Shown: in pieces, positions 10,546 through 21,378 of the stretch
How the letters are laid out: the number at the start of each line of letters is the position of its first letter
Position numbering within the stretch: position 1 is the stretch's first letter
Assembly (NCBI GenBank): GCA_029204225.1
Contig: CM055093.1
Span: forward strand, 46,866,854-46,930,853
Source: Diphasiastrum complanatum
Taxonomy: Eukaryota; Streptophyta; Lycopodiopsida; Lycopodiales; Lycopodiaceae
DNA length: 64,000 nt
Direction of reading: 5' to 3'
Notes under the pieces: generated by a model
Databases searched by the model: none
What the model saw: the letters and a program-made list of their open reading frames with translations, nothing else
Told to the model about the DNA's origin: nothing
Program-made: the position numbers and the translations under genes

Positions 10546-11304
10546 TTGCACGTTTTCTTTACGAAAACATTATTACCTGTTTTGGCTGTCCCATTGAGCT
10601 TGTTAGTGATCGCGGCACGCATTTTTTAAATGCTGTCATTGATAATCTCCTACGCCATTACCTTGTCGTTCACAGAAAAAGTACACCGTACTATCCTAGG
10701 TGTAATGGCCAGGCTGAATCAACTAACAAGACAATCTGTAAAATTCTAACCAAGATAGTTGAAACTAGTCACTCTGATTGGGAAACAACTTTTCTCAGCT
10801 ATTTGGGCTTACCGCACCACCCCGAAAAAAGCCACTGGGTGGGTTACACCTTTTCACTTAGTATATGGTCAAGAAGCGGTAATGCCCGTAGAATTCTTAG
10901 TAACTTTGCTAAGAGTTATGGAAGCTTTTTCAACAGATCTCTGTGAAAAGGCTTCAATCGAACAACAAGTCAAAACCAGGCTATTTACGTTAGCCCAGTT
11001 ATGCGAGACAAGAATAATATCTTATCACGCACAACTAGTTAACAAACGACGCCAAGAGGCCTGGCATGACCGTCACCTGCGCAATAAAGATCTCCACTTA
11101 GGTGACCAGGTGCTTCTTTATACATCAAAGAAGCACCCCGACAAGTTGAAGTCCAGAAGTGAGGGGCCATACATTATTAATAAAAATTTTCCTAATGGTG
11201 CCGTCCAATTACAAACACTTGACGAGATACTCCTAGACACTGTCGTAAACGGTGGTCGTCTATGGCGGTATTACGAAGAGTTGTTCTTTGTTGACCCAAT
11301 TTAA
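10524..11304 (+). pseudogene. Element AB integrase, C-terminal two thirds
   Basis: The core starts with ARFLYENIITCFGCP and continues with ELVSDRGTHFLN, which keeps the second catalytic Asp (10608-10610), and NGQAESTNK, which keeps the catalytic Glu (10716-10718). The first Asp is lost with the upstream deletion. A one-base frameshift near 10795 moves to the frame that ends at 11304. The C-terminal part has SAIWAYRTTPKKATG, FHLVYGQEAVMPVE, the LGDQVLLY block and SEGPYIINK, all typical of Ty3/Gypsy integrase. There is no chromodomain, which fits the Tat/Athila side of Gypsy rather than chromoviruses. Confidence 0.85.
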
Positions 11305-12229
11305 CATCTTTTCCTAGTACATATTCTACATTTCTCTATGTTTATTGTTTTTAATTTTAATTTTATTTTTTATTACTTGTACTTCTAGTTTTGCATGCCT
11401 TCTTTTTATGTCCCTTCTATGCATTTTTTTCCTTCCTGTACATACTCATGGGTCATGAAGGTTCTAGGTCAACAAATGCTAGGCTATACCATAGGAGCTG
11501 CTTCTCCCACTTTGGCCACCTCATCTCTGTGACTAACGGGTATCTCCAAAATACAAACATCCCTGGGGATACACTCTTTTCATAAAAAACTTCGACTCTG
11601 TGCCTCAATCATATTTTTTTCACCCTTGAAGTTCTTCACTTGCATACCACAGATCCATCCCTTCATATTGAAAATTTGATCAATCTCAACCGACGGGATC
11701 CACTTCAATCTCAACTGACGGGATCCACTTCAATCTCAACCGACGCGATCCACTTCAGTTTCAACTGACGGGATCCACTTCAGTCTCAACTGACGGATTC
11801 CAGTTCCATCTCGACCGACGGGTTCCAGTTCCATCTCGACCGACGGCCTTCAGTTCAATCTCGACTGACACATTTTTATCAGAACTCAACCGACGTGACG
11901 CCCTTTAAATCTCGACCGACGCTACACACACGTCCTATCGCGACTGCGCCGACCCGACGGCCTCCATAAATGCTCCCATTTCAAACACTTTTTCACCTTA
12001 GCGACGTGCGACCTTGGAGCTCCTGGCGAAAGAAAACTCTGGCGATTTTGCGAACACCCTCCATGATCCTGGCGCTCTTTCATCCAGTGCATCCATCACC
12101 GTGTCTACACCATCCTCACCCATTTTCAGCAAACCTCATCTGAGTTCCACAAAGAGCACCATCACAGACAATATCTGAACCTCAAATTGCCAGAGGAGCA
12201 CCACATCATATTTTCACGTTGAGGGGTAT
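11305..12229 (+). other. Post-integrase spacer of element AB
   Basis: There is no gene here. The first part is T-rich, the middle is the minisatellite at 11683-11920, and 11921-12229 has only short open frames. It ends at the purine-rich GAGGGG tract (12221-12226) that is taken as the polypurine tract for the 3' LTR. Confidence 0.6.
11683..11920 (+). repeat. 25-base minisatellite, about nine units
   Basis: Units of ATCTCAACCGACGGGATCC plus six bases repeat at a near-exact 25-base period from 11683, with later units diverging (GACCGACGG variants). The core matches the arrays inside both LTRs. Confidence 0.9.
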
Positions 12230-12262
12230 TGTCACGCAAGCTCTCATTACGCTTCCGTGACA
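12221..12262 (+). promoter_or_regulatory. Polypurine tract and hairpin at the 3' LTR start
   Basis: GAGGGGTAT is followed at 12230-12241 by TGTCACGCAAGC, a nine-base loop and GCTTCCGTGACA, a 12-base inverted repeat with one mismatch. The purine tract is the expected plus-strand primer, and the TG start fits an LTR end. The left copy at 4813 has a degenerate version of the hairpin. Confidence 0.55.
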
Positions 12263-12524
12263 CTATTGAACATCACCAGTTATTCTGCATATCCCACTAT
12301 TTCCCTATCCAAACACCCGCCTTAACCATGAGTTACCTTCTTTACATTTCTTCATCTCTTCCGCTTCGTTACATGCCAATACCAAAAGTCCTCTTTTCGC
12401 CACTCCTAAAATCCATTCTGCACGCCCTACTTACCTACCCATAGCACCTCCACTTCCCATCCACAGTTCCCCCAGTTACCTCTTTCCCACCATCGCTCCT
12501 TCCCGTCAATCTATCTCACCTCTA

Positions 12525-12670
12525 TCTCAGCCGACGACATCTCAGCCGACGCCATACACCCCCATCTCAGCTGACGCCATCTCAGCCGATGCCATACACC
12601 CCATAGAACCGACACCATACACTCCATCTCAACCAACACCCCCCACTTCCATCTCAACCGACAATGTTTT
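12525..12670 (+). repeat. Short minisatellite in the right LTR
   Basis: About six imperfect units with an ATCTCAGCCGACGCCAT-type core and 12-25 base spacing, ending 30 bases before the ORF start. It occupies the same place as the 5120-5470 array in the left LTR. Confidence 0.8.
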
Positions 12671-12700
12671 TCCAGATCCTTCTTTTCCAGTTTTTTCATC

Positions 12701-13631
12701 ATGTCTACCAATCCTATAACCAGCTCTGATGACAGTGAAGCTCATAAGCTCGACATCCAATTGTCCCCATTGGATCTGACAAAAAATGCAACACTGGTAT
12801 CAACAGGCAGCCATATTCTTTCAAGCAATTGAATTAATACCTGTACTCACGGGGTATCAAAGCCCCTATCTCGTGCATATGGTCTATGCAAACTACAATG
12901 CCACAGCAAGGTCCTGCAGCTTAATAGTTCCCCTTGTGAGGAACTATGTGTACAACCTCTCTTTTGCACCGGCAGACCTGCAACCTTTTGAGTTTCCACG
13001 AGGACCCAATGCTGTGACGAGGACACTGAAAAAAATTGAGGAGACAGCCTACTTCAAGTTCATTGACCCATCAGTGCCCACGTGGAAGAACAAGGACGGG
13101 TACCGTGTCGAAGCCATCAATGACCCACAACTACAAGCAGCTTGTGCATATCTGACCAAGTACATGCAACGACCAAGGAAACAGCTGCAGAGAGTACCCA
13201 TGTCCCTGTTTCACATAATGGCAGATTCACGACTGCATTCCCAGAATCTCTATGACTGGGCACAGTTTGTCTCAAACTGTCTTCATGAATGCATTAAGAA
13301 CAAGCACCAGACAACAGTGCTCGGGTATCTCTTGACATATATCACCCTTCAACAGGTACATAACGGGCCAAAGCTTCAACAAAGCCCGCAGCTTGTGGAC
13401 AAGGCATGGGACATCCCCATCGATCAAAAAAAGTCCAAGCGTGCACGGTCACGAGCCACCTCCCCATCGGAAACACAGCCTAAACGGGTCAACACCAGCA
13501 TCCTACCACTGGTACAGAGACAAACAAGCCCACAATCGGATCCACAAGCGGCAACAACATCTGACCCTCAAGCGACCGACACCTCCAAGGCCCAGTTGCC
13601 TAACACTCGGCAACAACGTAGGGATGGATAA
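12701..13631 (+). pseudogene. Unknown LTR-borne ORF, right copy (truncated)
   Basis: Start ATG at 12701 (MSTNPITSSDDSEAHKLDIQ), equivalent to 5506. One extra A in the A-run at 12780-12787 shifts the frame; after it the frame is open for 281 residues to 13631. The globular block is better preserved than in the left copy: TGYQSPYLVHM, VRNYVYNLSFA, FEFPRGPNAVTRTL, WKNKDGYRVEAIND, LQAACAYLTKYM, PMSLFHIMADSRLH, YDWAQF and NCLHECIKNK. The Pro/Ser/Thr linker starts (PSETQPKR) and is cut by the deletion join. Function unknown. There is no signal peptide or membrane helix, which argues against a classical envelope protein. Confidence 0.65.
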
Positions 13632-14003
13632 TGTTAGCATATTCCAGAGAATTCTCAGATGCCGAGCCAAGCTGAAGACACAAGTTATCTCTCACTCATG
13701 ACCGAGGAGGTCTCAGAAGGAAGAGAGCAGAAGAAGCTGAGAGCCGAGCATGAGAGCCGAGGAAAAACTAGCTAGGAAGTTAGTGATTAACTATGTGAGT
13801 CTACATGGTGTATCCCAAAGAAGGAATGACCATGTAGGAGCTAGTAACATTTCCTTGAGTAATTGTAATAAATGTAGACCCCCCTTAAAATAGTAAGAGT
13901 GAGCCACCTTTTGATGGTGACCTCTAGTGGAAGGGCAAATTCCACATGTAATTTCTAGTTTGGTGGAATTGCCACTTGGGCTCCACATGGGCAGCCTTCT
14001 TGC

Positions 14004-14072
14004 ATATTTAAGGGCCCCCCTCTCTTGTGAGAGAGCTTTTGATTGTATTTCAAGTTCTCTTGAGCTAATAAA
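14004..14072 (+). promoter_or_regulatory. Right LTR TATA box and poly(A) signal
   Basis: ATATTTAAGG at 14004-14013 and AATAAA at 14067-14072, in the same arrangement as in the left LTR. Confidence 0.5.
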
Positions 14073-14740
14073 GAGGATCCTCCACGAGTTCTTGAAGAAC
14101 ACTAGGCTCCTTGTTCATGGCAATGCTCTTGAGTGAGGTTTCTATGAGCATGCTTGATTCCCTTACATTGTGGATTGACTAGGATCTTGTTTCTTTGTTT
14201 CTTGCTTAGTTGTGGATTAGGATTCAGTTCTTGCTGTGGATTAAAGTAGGATTCAGCATTCAAGTAAACTAGATAGGCTGGTTTGTGGCATAGACCTTGC
14301 ACATTTCCTTACAATCCAGTTCTTGATTGTTCTTGAGTAATCTAAGCATCAAGTGATGAGTGTTTCTTGATTCTTAGATTGATAAAATGCTGCTAGGAAT
14401 CTTGTTTCTTGTTCTTGTTTCTTGTTTCTAGAATCTTGTTTTCAGTAGCTAATCTAGTTCTTGATTGTTTTTGGATTCTGTAGTTAGTGTAGGTTTGCTC
14501 CCTGCTCTGAAACGCTGATCCTCTTGAGCTGTAGATGGTTACATGGCTAGTGTATGCATGTAGCTGAGTATCAAACCCGTTCTCCCATTGACAGGCTGGG
14601 AAATACATTGAAACTGAGAAACGCTTCTGCTGTTGACTGTTCTAACAAGAAGATAATCCATAACGTACTGTAACGTCAGAGGCAATAAAAGAAAGGAAAG
14701 AGACAAAGTCGTGTTCACAGAGGCAGTGAATTTGTGAACA

Positions 14741-16089
14741 GTGTTATCTTTGATGAATCTAAATGTATGAAGACGAGGATGCTGAGAAGACGGACACATG
14801 CAGTGGAAAAGATGGTATAGTGAGGATATCTCCTGATGATGATCCATTTATTGACTTTCCTAGTGATGGACATGAGGGTACACCTTAAGATGCTACTACT
14901 CAACCTCAAGAGACAGGTTGGAGAGGTAGAGATAAACCTCTTGGTGCAAGAAGGATTGAAGTTGCAGGTGAAAAATGCAAGGAGAAAGATGTACCGTGGG
15001 ATACATTTTCACCAGGAAGCCGATCACCTGACAAGAAGCTCCCTAAGTGGTTTGAGAGATTGATGGAGAGCCGTGACATGGATGACTTTCTAGGATCATC
15101 TAGCCAAAGAGAGCTACGAAGATCAACAAGAGAAGGCACAACCTGAAAGGTATGAAACAAATTATGCTCTCTTATCTAGCATTATTCAAAGCAAAGAACC
15201 TTCGACTTATGTTGAAGTGAAGGATGATGACATTTGGGTCAAGGCCATGGGAGAGGAGATGGAGTCAATTGCTAAGCATAGCACATGGGACTTAGTGGAA
15301 CCACCAGTTGGCAAGAAATCCTTTGGTTGTAAATGGGTATACATGACTAAGTACCATGCAGATGGAAGTGTAGCAAAGCACAAGGCTAGATTGGTGATCA
15401 AAGGGTATGCACAAAATAAAGGCATTGACTATGAGGAGACCTTTGCACCAGTATGTAAGTGGAATACTCTATGCCTACTTGTTGCTTTAGCTTCACATTT
15501 TGGTTGGCCTTTGCATCAGATGGATGTGAATCTGCTTTTGTAAATGGTGAGTTAGAAGAAGAGGCGTTCATGGATCAACTTGAAGGCTTTGTAGCGAAAG
15601 GACAGGAGAATAAAGTATGTCACTTGAAGAAAGCACTTTATGGTCTTAAACAGGCACCACGTGTGTTGGTACAGCATGATTGATGCCTAATTTCATTCTA
15701 AGGGGATGGTGAGAACAAATTTGGACCCAAATCTTTATGTCTTATGCTTTGATGGTATGGTTGCTTTGATTGCTCTTTATGTTGATGACTTAATTATCAC
15801 GAGAAATAATCAAGAGATGATAGACATGATCAAGAAAGACCTCATGGAACAATTTGAGATGACAACTAATGCATTATTGTCTTGGAGTGGAGGTGTGACA
15901 AAAAGGACACGAAGTGGGTCTAATACATGTGAAGTATGTCAGAGAGTTGCTGCACAGGTTCAGGTTGCAGGATTGCAAGCCAGTGAACACTCCTATTGAA
16001 CCAGGTAAAAAGCTTTTTAAGCTTGATGAGTCACAACCATTTGATGCTACGCTATATAGGTAGTTAGTAGGGAGCTTGATTTACCTTAC
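14741..16089 (+). pseudogene. Copia-2 integrase end and reverse transcriptase
   Basis: The first bases encode VIFDESK, the usual Copia integrase C-terminal block. After a degraded linker, RT begins with KAMGEEMESIAKHSTWDLV, then KWVYMTKY, KARLVIKGYAQ, DYEETFAPV and, after a frameshift near 15525, FVNGELEEEAFMDQ and LKKALYGLKQAPR. A second break near 15680 leads to NLDPNLYVL and ALYVDDLIITR, with the catalytic YVDD intact. The reading ends at ELDLPY(L), where element D is inserted. At least three frame breaks disable it. Confidence 0.85.
16085..16089. repeat. Target site duplication CTTAC, left
   Basis: CTTAC directly before the left LTR (16090) and again directly after the right LTR (22191-22195). 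This five-base match proves element D inserted as a unit into Copia-2. Confidence 0.9.
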
Positions 16090-16822
16090 TGTTGTGGGTA
16101 TTTCATGTATACAAATAAATAAGTGGGTCCCACCACTTAAAATACTGTTGGCCAAGCCTTGCCTAGTGGTCCCCGCCACAGTACAGTAGAATAATAAGTG
16201 CAAGGCACTGACATCCTGTGTGTATAAGCCTAGCCACCAATGAGCACAAGTAGCAAGTTGTAATTCCTAGGAATAAGAGACTAGGGGCTTAAAACTCTAA
16301 AATGACATTAGAGGCCCTAAGTCAAGTTGCAAATAAAAAAGCTAAAAGGGCCCAACTTAAAACTCACATGAATCATGTGAGTGCCCTTGTGCTTTCTTAG
16401 CACCATTAGATTTAAGTTGTGTTTCTTTGAAAGGCTTGGATTAGAATCCTTGTCCCAATGAAGTGGCCAATGAGAGTAAAGGAGGCTCACCTCTAAAATG
16501 AATAAGAGGGAGTCATTTCCTTTGTACCGTATCATCTTCCATTTTCATTCTAATAAAACTCTCTTGGTTTCTCCATCTCCATCTCCCTCTCTTTCTCTCC
16601 TCTCTCTCTCGCTTCTCCCTCTCTCCCTACGTTGGGATAAAATAGCTTTGGGTAGGCGCTCGAGCCCCCGAAGCATTTCTCAACCTAGGCGTTCTCTCTC
16701 TCCCTCTCTCCACTCTCTTCCTCCTCTCTCTCCTCTCCCTAGGGCTCTCTTCTTGCTATGCAGGTGAAGGCGAGGTTGCCGCTCCCAGCGATGGACCCCT
16801 ATGCTACATCGACGACACAACA
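16090..16822 (+). repeat. Element D left (5') LTR
   Basis: Starts TGTTGTGGGTATTTC and ends GACACAACA. A TATA-like GTGTATAAGCC lies near 16220 and AATAAA at 16552-16557, followed by CT-rich sequence. It matches 21379-22190 with only scattered substitutions. Confidence 0.9.
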
Positions 16823-16823
16823 G

Positions 16824-16841
16824 TGGCGCCGTTGCCGGGGA
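16824..16841 (+). promoter_or_regulatory. Element D primer binding site, tRNA-Asp
   Basis: TGGCGCCGTTGCCGGGGA, an 18-base perfect complement of the plant tRNA-Asp 3' end including CCA, one base after the LTR. It sets the element on the + strand and in the Ty3/Gypsy group. Confidence 0.9.
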
Positions 16842-17440
16842 GCGCCACACACTCGTTTTGCCGCACAACTTTCTTACTCTCTTCCTCTTTTTCTCTATCT
16901 CTCTCTTTCTTCTCTCTCATCATTCTTTTTCATCAAAAAAATCAAATTTTAAGGGTAGAATAATGTGAGTAGTGTTAGTTTTTGCCATTTTTCTGTGATA
17001 TTTTTGTTTGTTTGCACTGTAGGGAGAGATTGTGGGGTGGGAGGATCAGATCCAAGTACCAAATCCTTTTATTAATCCATATAATCCATAAAAATCAGAA
17101 AAAAAAGCTCAAAATCTGTTTTTGGAGGAAAAAAGAGAGCCAAAATCCCATCAGATTTTGATTTCTCAAAAACCAGCAAGAACTAACCTTCGCATGACTG
17201 GCAACAGCTCCAGGGTACTGTTGCAGACCTGCATAGAAGCCTGTGAAGGTTACTTCCCAATAGATTTTTAAAAAACAGAGAAAAACCCATAAAAATTCAA
17301 AAATCCCTTGTAAAAAGCAAAAAAAATTTCAAAACTCAAAACTAACTTTCGCATAGCTCTCTGAAATTCCATCTCACTAAGACAAGGACATAGAGAAGTC
17401 TGCGAGAGTTAGATCCCAAAAAAAGTGCCCCCCTTCTCAA
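16842..17440 (+). other. Element D leader, proximal part
   Basis: Non-coding leader after the primer site: T- and C-rich, then A-rich with repeated GTAACC/TTCGCAGAGC-like words that introduce the repeat array. No ORF. Confidence 0.6.
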
Positions 17441-18700
17441 ACAACAAATTTCTGAGTTTCCTTGGGAAGTAACCTTCGTAGAGCTCTCTGAAGTTCCATC
17501 TCACTGAGACAAGGACACAGAGAAGTCTACGAGAGTTAGATCCCAAAGAAAGTGCCCCTGTGAAGGTTCTCAAGAGCAAAAACTGGCCTAGAACCTTCTC
17601 ATACAACAAATTTTTGAGTTTCTTTGGGAAGTAACTCTCACAGCTTGGTAAGCAAGTGGATCTGACTCAGATACAAGCACATACCAGCCTACGAAGATTA
17701 GTTCCCAGAAAATTTCAAAATTTGGCCAAAAAACCACAAAAAAATGCAGTTTTTTCAAGATTTTTTGAGTTTCCTAGGGAAGTAACTCTCGCAGCTTGCT
17801 GAGCAGGTGAATCTAACTGAGATACAAGTGCATACCAATCTGCAAGGGTTTGTTCTTAGAAAATGTTAAAATTTTGCAAAAAACCCCAAAAAAATGCACT
17901 TTTTTCAAGATTTTTTGAGTTTCCTTAAGAAGTAACTCTTGCAGCTTGGTGAGCAGCTGAATCTAACTGAGATACAAGTGCATACCACTCTGCAAGGGTT
18001 TGTTCCCAGAAAATCTTAAAATTTTGCAAACAAACCCCAAAAAATGCACTTTTTTCAAGATTTTTTTTGGGTTTTCTTAGAAATTAACTCTTGCAGATTG
18101 GTGAGCAGGTGGATCTAACCGAGATACAAGTGCATAGTAGTGTGCAAGGGTTTTTTCCCAGAAAATCTTAAAATTTTGCAAAAAAACCCCAAAAAATGCA
18201 CTTTTTTCAAGATTTTTTGAGTTTCCTTGAAAAGTAACTCTCGCAGCATGGTGAGCAGCTGAACCTGACTGAGATACAAGTGCATACCAGTAGTAAAGGG
18301 TTTTTTCCCAGAAAATCTTAAAATTTTGCAAAAAAACCCCAAAAAAATGCACTTTTTTCAAGATTTTTTGAGTTTCCTTGGGAAGTAGCTCTTGAAACTT
18401 GGTGAGCAGGTGAATCTGACTGAGATACATGTGCATACCAGTCTGCAATGGTTTTTTTCTCAGAAAAGCTTAAAATTTTGCAAAAAGCCCCCCAAAAAAT
18501 GCACTTTTTTCAAGATGTTTTGAGTTTCCTTGGGAGTTAACTCTTGCAGCTTGGGGAGAAGCTAACTTTGACTGAGATACAAGTACATACCAGTCTTCAA
18601 GGGTTTTTTCCTAGAAAATATAAATTTTTTTTCCAAAAAGACCCCAAAAAAATGCACTTTTTTCATGATTTTTTGAGATCTGCTGGGAAGTAACCTTTTC
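17440..18700 (+). repeat. About 150-base tandem repeat array in element D leader
   Basis: The landmark TTTTTTGAGTTTCC recurs at about 17450, 17611, 17761, 17911, 18061, 18213, 18364, 18516 and 18669, a period of 150-153 bases. Each unit contains a GAAGTAACTCTCGCAGCTTGG-like segment, a GAGATACAAGTGCATACCA segment and an AAAACCCCAAAAAATGCAC segment. Open frames on the minus strand here are repeat artefacts. Confidence 0.9.
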
Positions 18701-19452
18701 AAAGAGTTTTTTTAGATAGATCTAACCAAGATCTGGCTACTGTAAAATTTTTGTGAAGATCCAATGGTTAGATTTAGAAATATCTAAGAAAAAGTGCCAA
18801 AAAGTGCCAAAAAGTGCCAAAAAACTGAGTTTTTTCAAGATCCTGACAAATCTGCCCATCGAGAACTCTTGAAGAACTCACATTGTCTAGAAATGGTCCA
18901 TATACAGCTACTGTAGGAAGGTTGAATGTTAAATTCACTCAGATCTGAAGAAATCTCAACCGAAAAAAAAAAAAAAAAAAAACCACAAAGTACCAAGAAA
19001 ACGGGATAAAATCACACTATTAGCCAATTGAAACTAATCAGATCTTGTCAAATCTAGGTTGCAGTCACATATCCATCAAGATCCAACATCCCTGGATTGA
19101 ACCAAGTGAATGAACCTCAGATCAAGTTGATCAGTACCAAGAAAAATCAATTTCCAGACTCTTCTGTCCATCTCCATATTCTCTTGACAATGTAACTTTC
19201 ATTGCGGTTATCTGTTAAATCCATTTTTGTTTCTGTTCACATCCATACGGATCCCTCTTTTCTTGATTCCTTTCTCCTCTTCTTTTTCTTCTTCCACTTC
19301 AAAAAAAAAAAAAGTTGGAACACCAGAGTCATTGAGCAAATCTTGAAGCAATTCACCAACCAGCTACTTTGCGACATTCTAGTACTGAACTATGGAGACC
19401 GCCCTTGTAGGATTATTTAAAAACTTCCCTGCTGAAACGGATCTATCATCTA
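18701..19452 (+). other. Element D leader, distal part
   Basis: Single-copy leader with a 20-base A run near 18964 and another A run near 19300. No supported ORF; short frames only. Gag-like reading begins at its end. Confidence 0.5.
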
Positions 19453-21191
19453 GTGAAGGATTGTAATCCACCAATTCCTGAACAGATCGTCATGGCAAAA
19501 TACTATGCTGGACTGCCCAAAAGGATCAGATCTGGTATGGCAGAATTAGCATCCTATGTGTCACCTGTACAACTCTGTAAGGATGCTGCTAAGATGGAAA
19601 TCTCACTCGGGAAGAAAGATTTTCCCTATCTAGATGGGGAATCAGAGGAACAAAGGTCGACAACGAGCAATGATCCAACAAGAATGGAACCCCATGCAAG
19701 GCAACAAAGTGCAGCAAGGTCAAGCAGAACAAGTGCAGCGGAAGACCCAGAACCTTGCACTTTAAGCTGTCAACAAGCTTATGCTCTCTCTATTAAGTTT
19801 CTTGAAAAGGACGAATGTACCTTCTACTTTGGAGATCATCCAAGTACCAGGTGTCCAATCAAGAATCCGCGCTTGTTAAAAGGACAAAATATAGAGCAAC
19901 AAGCTTGTCGACAGCAAGATCCAGCGGTTCAACTGTCAGAAGCATAATCAATCCAACAAGGAGCTCACCAAAAGGGTGGATGTCAGATTGATCCATCTAA
20001 ATCACGAGTTTCTTCAACAAACAGTGGCAAGATAGAAGTTTTGGTTATATCCTCTTGCATGTCACTGAATTCAATGGAGGACCATAACAGCCTACCAGTC
20101 TATTTTGTGGAAGATCCTAAGGGGAATCTATTACCGGTGTATGCCTATCAACTTAGAGGTGATGGCATACTGCACTCAGTTAGGTGCTATGGATGCGGAG
20201 GAAAACACCGATGTGCTGAATGTCCACACTGAGGGGATCCGTCAACATTTGATCCCTCGTGTTCACAATGCGGAGTTAATCATCCATGCCGAGATTTCCC
20301 AATGAGAAATTCACAAATAGCCAGGAGGCATTTGGCCTATGTAGACTGACATGCACATGTGGTAACCCTTCCACCTCGAACGTACTACAAAAGAAAAATC
20401 TTAGTGCCATCGGGTTATGAAGCGAGTGACGAAGAAGAAAATCTGACAAAAGTCCCAAGGTACGCAAAGATACCCTCAGGAAAACAAGTAGAACCATCAC
20501 AGAAGACAAAGATGGTAGAATTCTTCAAGCCAACGACTATCGAGGAAATCAAGACACGAGCAACCGAGGAACTCCAGCAGATTCTGTCAGGGCTTTTTTC
20601 GCACTCAATGCGGAATATTCTTAGTGATGAATTACAAAGGGGAGTAGCGTCAACAGGGCAACTTGAAGTCAATTCAGCACAAGATCCAAGAAAAAGTGCC
20701 ATCACGCATCCTTCAACGGGAAAGTGCAATGACCAAGAGAAGACTAAAGTTGATGATTGCCCCTCAACGAGCAAAATTCAACCAAAGTCTAATTGTTTCA
20801 CAATTCAACAGACCCCCAAATCAATGCCAATTCGGGATATATCCATTCTTCAAAGGCCAAATCCAGGGAATCCAAGCCCAAAATGGCCAATTGTACAACA
20901 AGAACCAGAACCTACAATGATAAAGCCTTGTCCTAAATCTATGATATTGACTGCTGACAGGCTGATGCATACTTTGAATACCTAGACAGACAAGAGCATC
21001 AAGCAAACACGTCATATCCACATTATGATTTGGGGGAGTCTATGACATTGGGACCAGTTGCGCCGATCTATGAAGATCCATTATATCAGCAAGATTTATC
21101 TTGGGATCCTCCGATGGAATGCCTCGACTACCCAATTGTCAATGAACAAGTTTATCTGATATGGCCACTAGACCCTTATGTGTATTATTGA
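19453..21191 (+). pseudogene. Element D Gag-like protein with variant zinc knuckles
   Basis: The first frame (19453-19947) has an MAKYYAGLPKRIRSGM block like the Gag capsid C-terminus and ends with CTFYFGDHPSTRC. The next frame (20041-20232) has CYGCGGKHRCAEC, and just after its stop comes CSQCGVNHPCRDF. All three follow CX2CX3HX4C spacing, one residue shorter than the usual knuckle; the first lacks its second Cys and the third its last Cys. A charged middle (20359-20985) follows, then in another frame an acidic Tyr/Pro-rich tail ending DPYVYY at 21191. Stops and frameshifts separate these parts. Gag would package the element RNA using partner enzymes. Confidence 0.65.
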
Positions 21192-21378
21192 AAATCTGGC
21201 AAGTCTAGGTTCTTGCTGATCAACAATCAATAAAGCCTCAGGTTTTATGTAAGCGAATTCTATCCACGCTTTTCTTGAAGCACCCATGTCCCAGCAATAA
21301 ACGAACCGACAACAGCACCCCTTCAAGACAGTTGCAGCCTAGTGCCGAGGGATGGTCACTACTTTGGGCCGTGGAACC

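Larger units (their letters stand above)
4813..14740 (+). mobile_element. Element AB: Gypsy retrotransposon with very long LTRs
   Basis: Two copies of one sequence flank a 2.1 kb centre holding a Ty3/Gypsy integrase. The left copy is 4813-10124 and the right copy 12230-14740. Both begin at a related TGTC...CAAGC...GTCAC...ACTATTGAACATC block and end at TGTGAACA. The right copy starts directly after a purine-rich GAGGGG tract, as a 3' LTR should. The right copy lacks about 2.8 kb present in the left one. Gag, protease, RT and RNase H are missing from the centre. No target duplication is visible: the right flank is Copia-2 integrase, the left flank is not. An alternative reading is 1.1 kb LTRs (9037-10124 and 13632-14740) belonging to two truncated elements. 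Confidence 0.65.
12230..14740 (+). repeat. Element AB right (3') LTR, internally deleted
   Basis: It matches the left LTR at its start, through the minisatellite (12525-12670) and the N-terminal part of the ORF, then jumps at about 13620 from the ORF to the block that begins TGTTAG (13632). That join removes about 2.8 kb relative to the left copy. The TATA box is at 14004-14013 and AATAAA at 14067-14072. The end, TGTGAACA, abuts Copia-2 integrase sequence at 14741. Confidence 0.6.

Noticed and set aside
9037-14740. Element AB as a simple pair of 1.1 kb LTRs with one internal region
   Set aside because: The similarity between the copies extends far to the left of 9037 and 13632, to the polypurine tract at 12221, so the short-LTR model is kept only as an alternative.
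18077-18448. Minus-strand frames with repeating KILRFSGKKP-like segments
   Set aside because: They follow the 150-base repeat period and have no independent coding signal.
17440-18700. CRISPR-like regular repeats
   Set aside because: Units are contiguous 150-base tandem repeats without unique spacers, in a plant retrotransposon.
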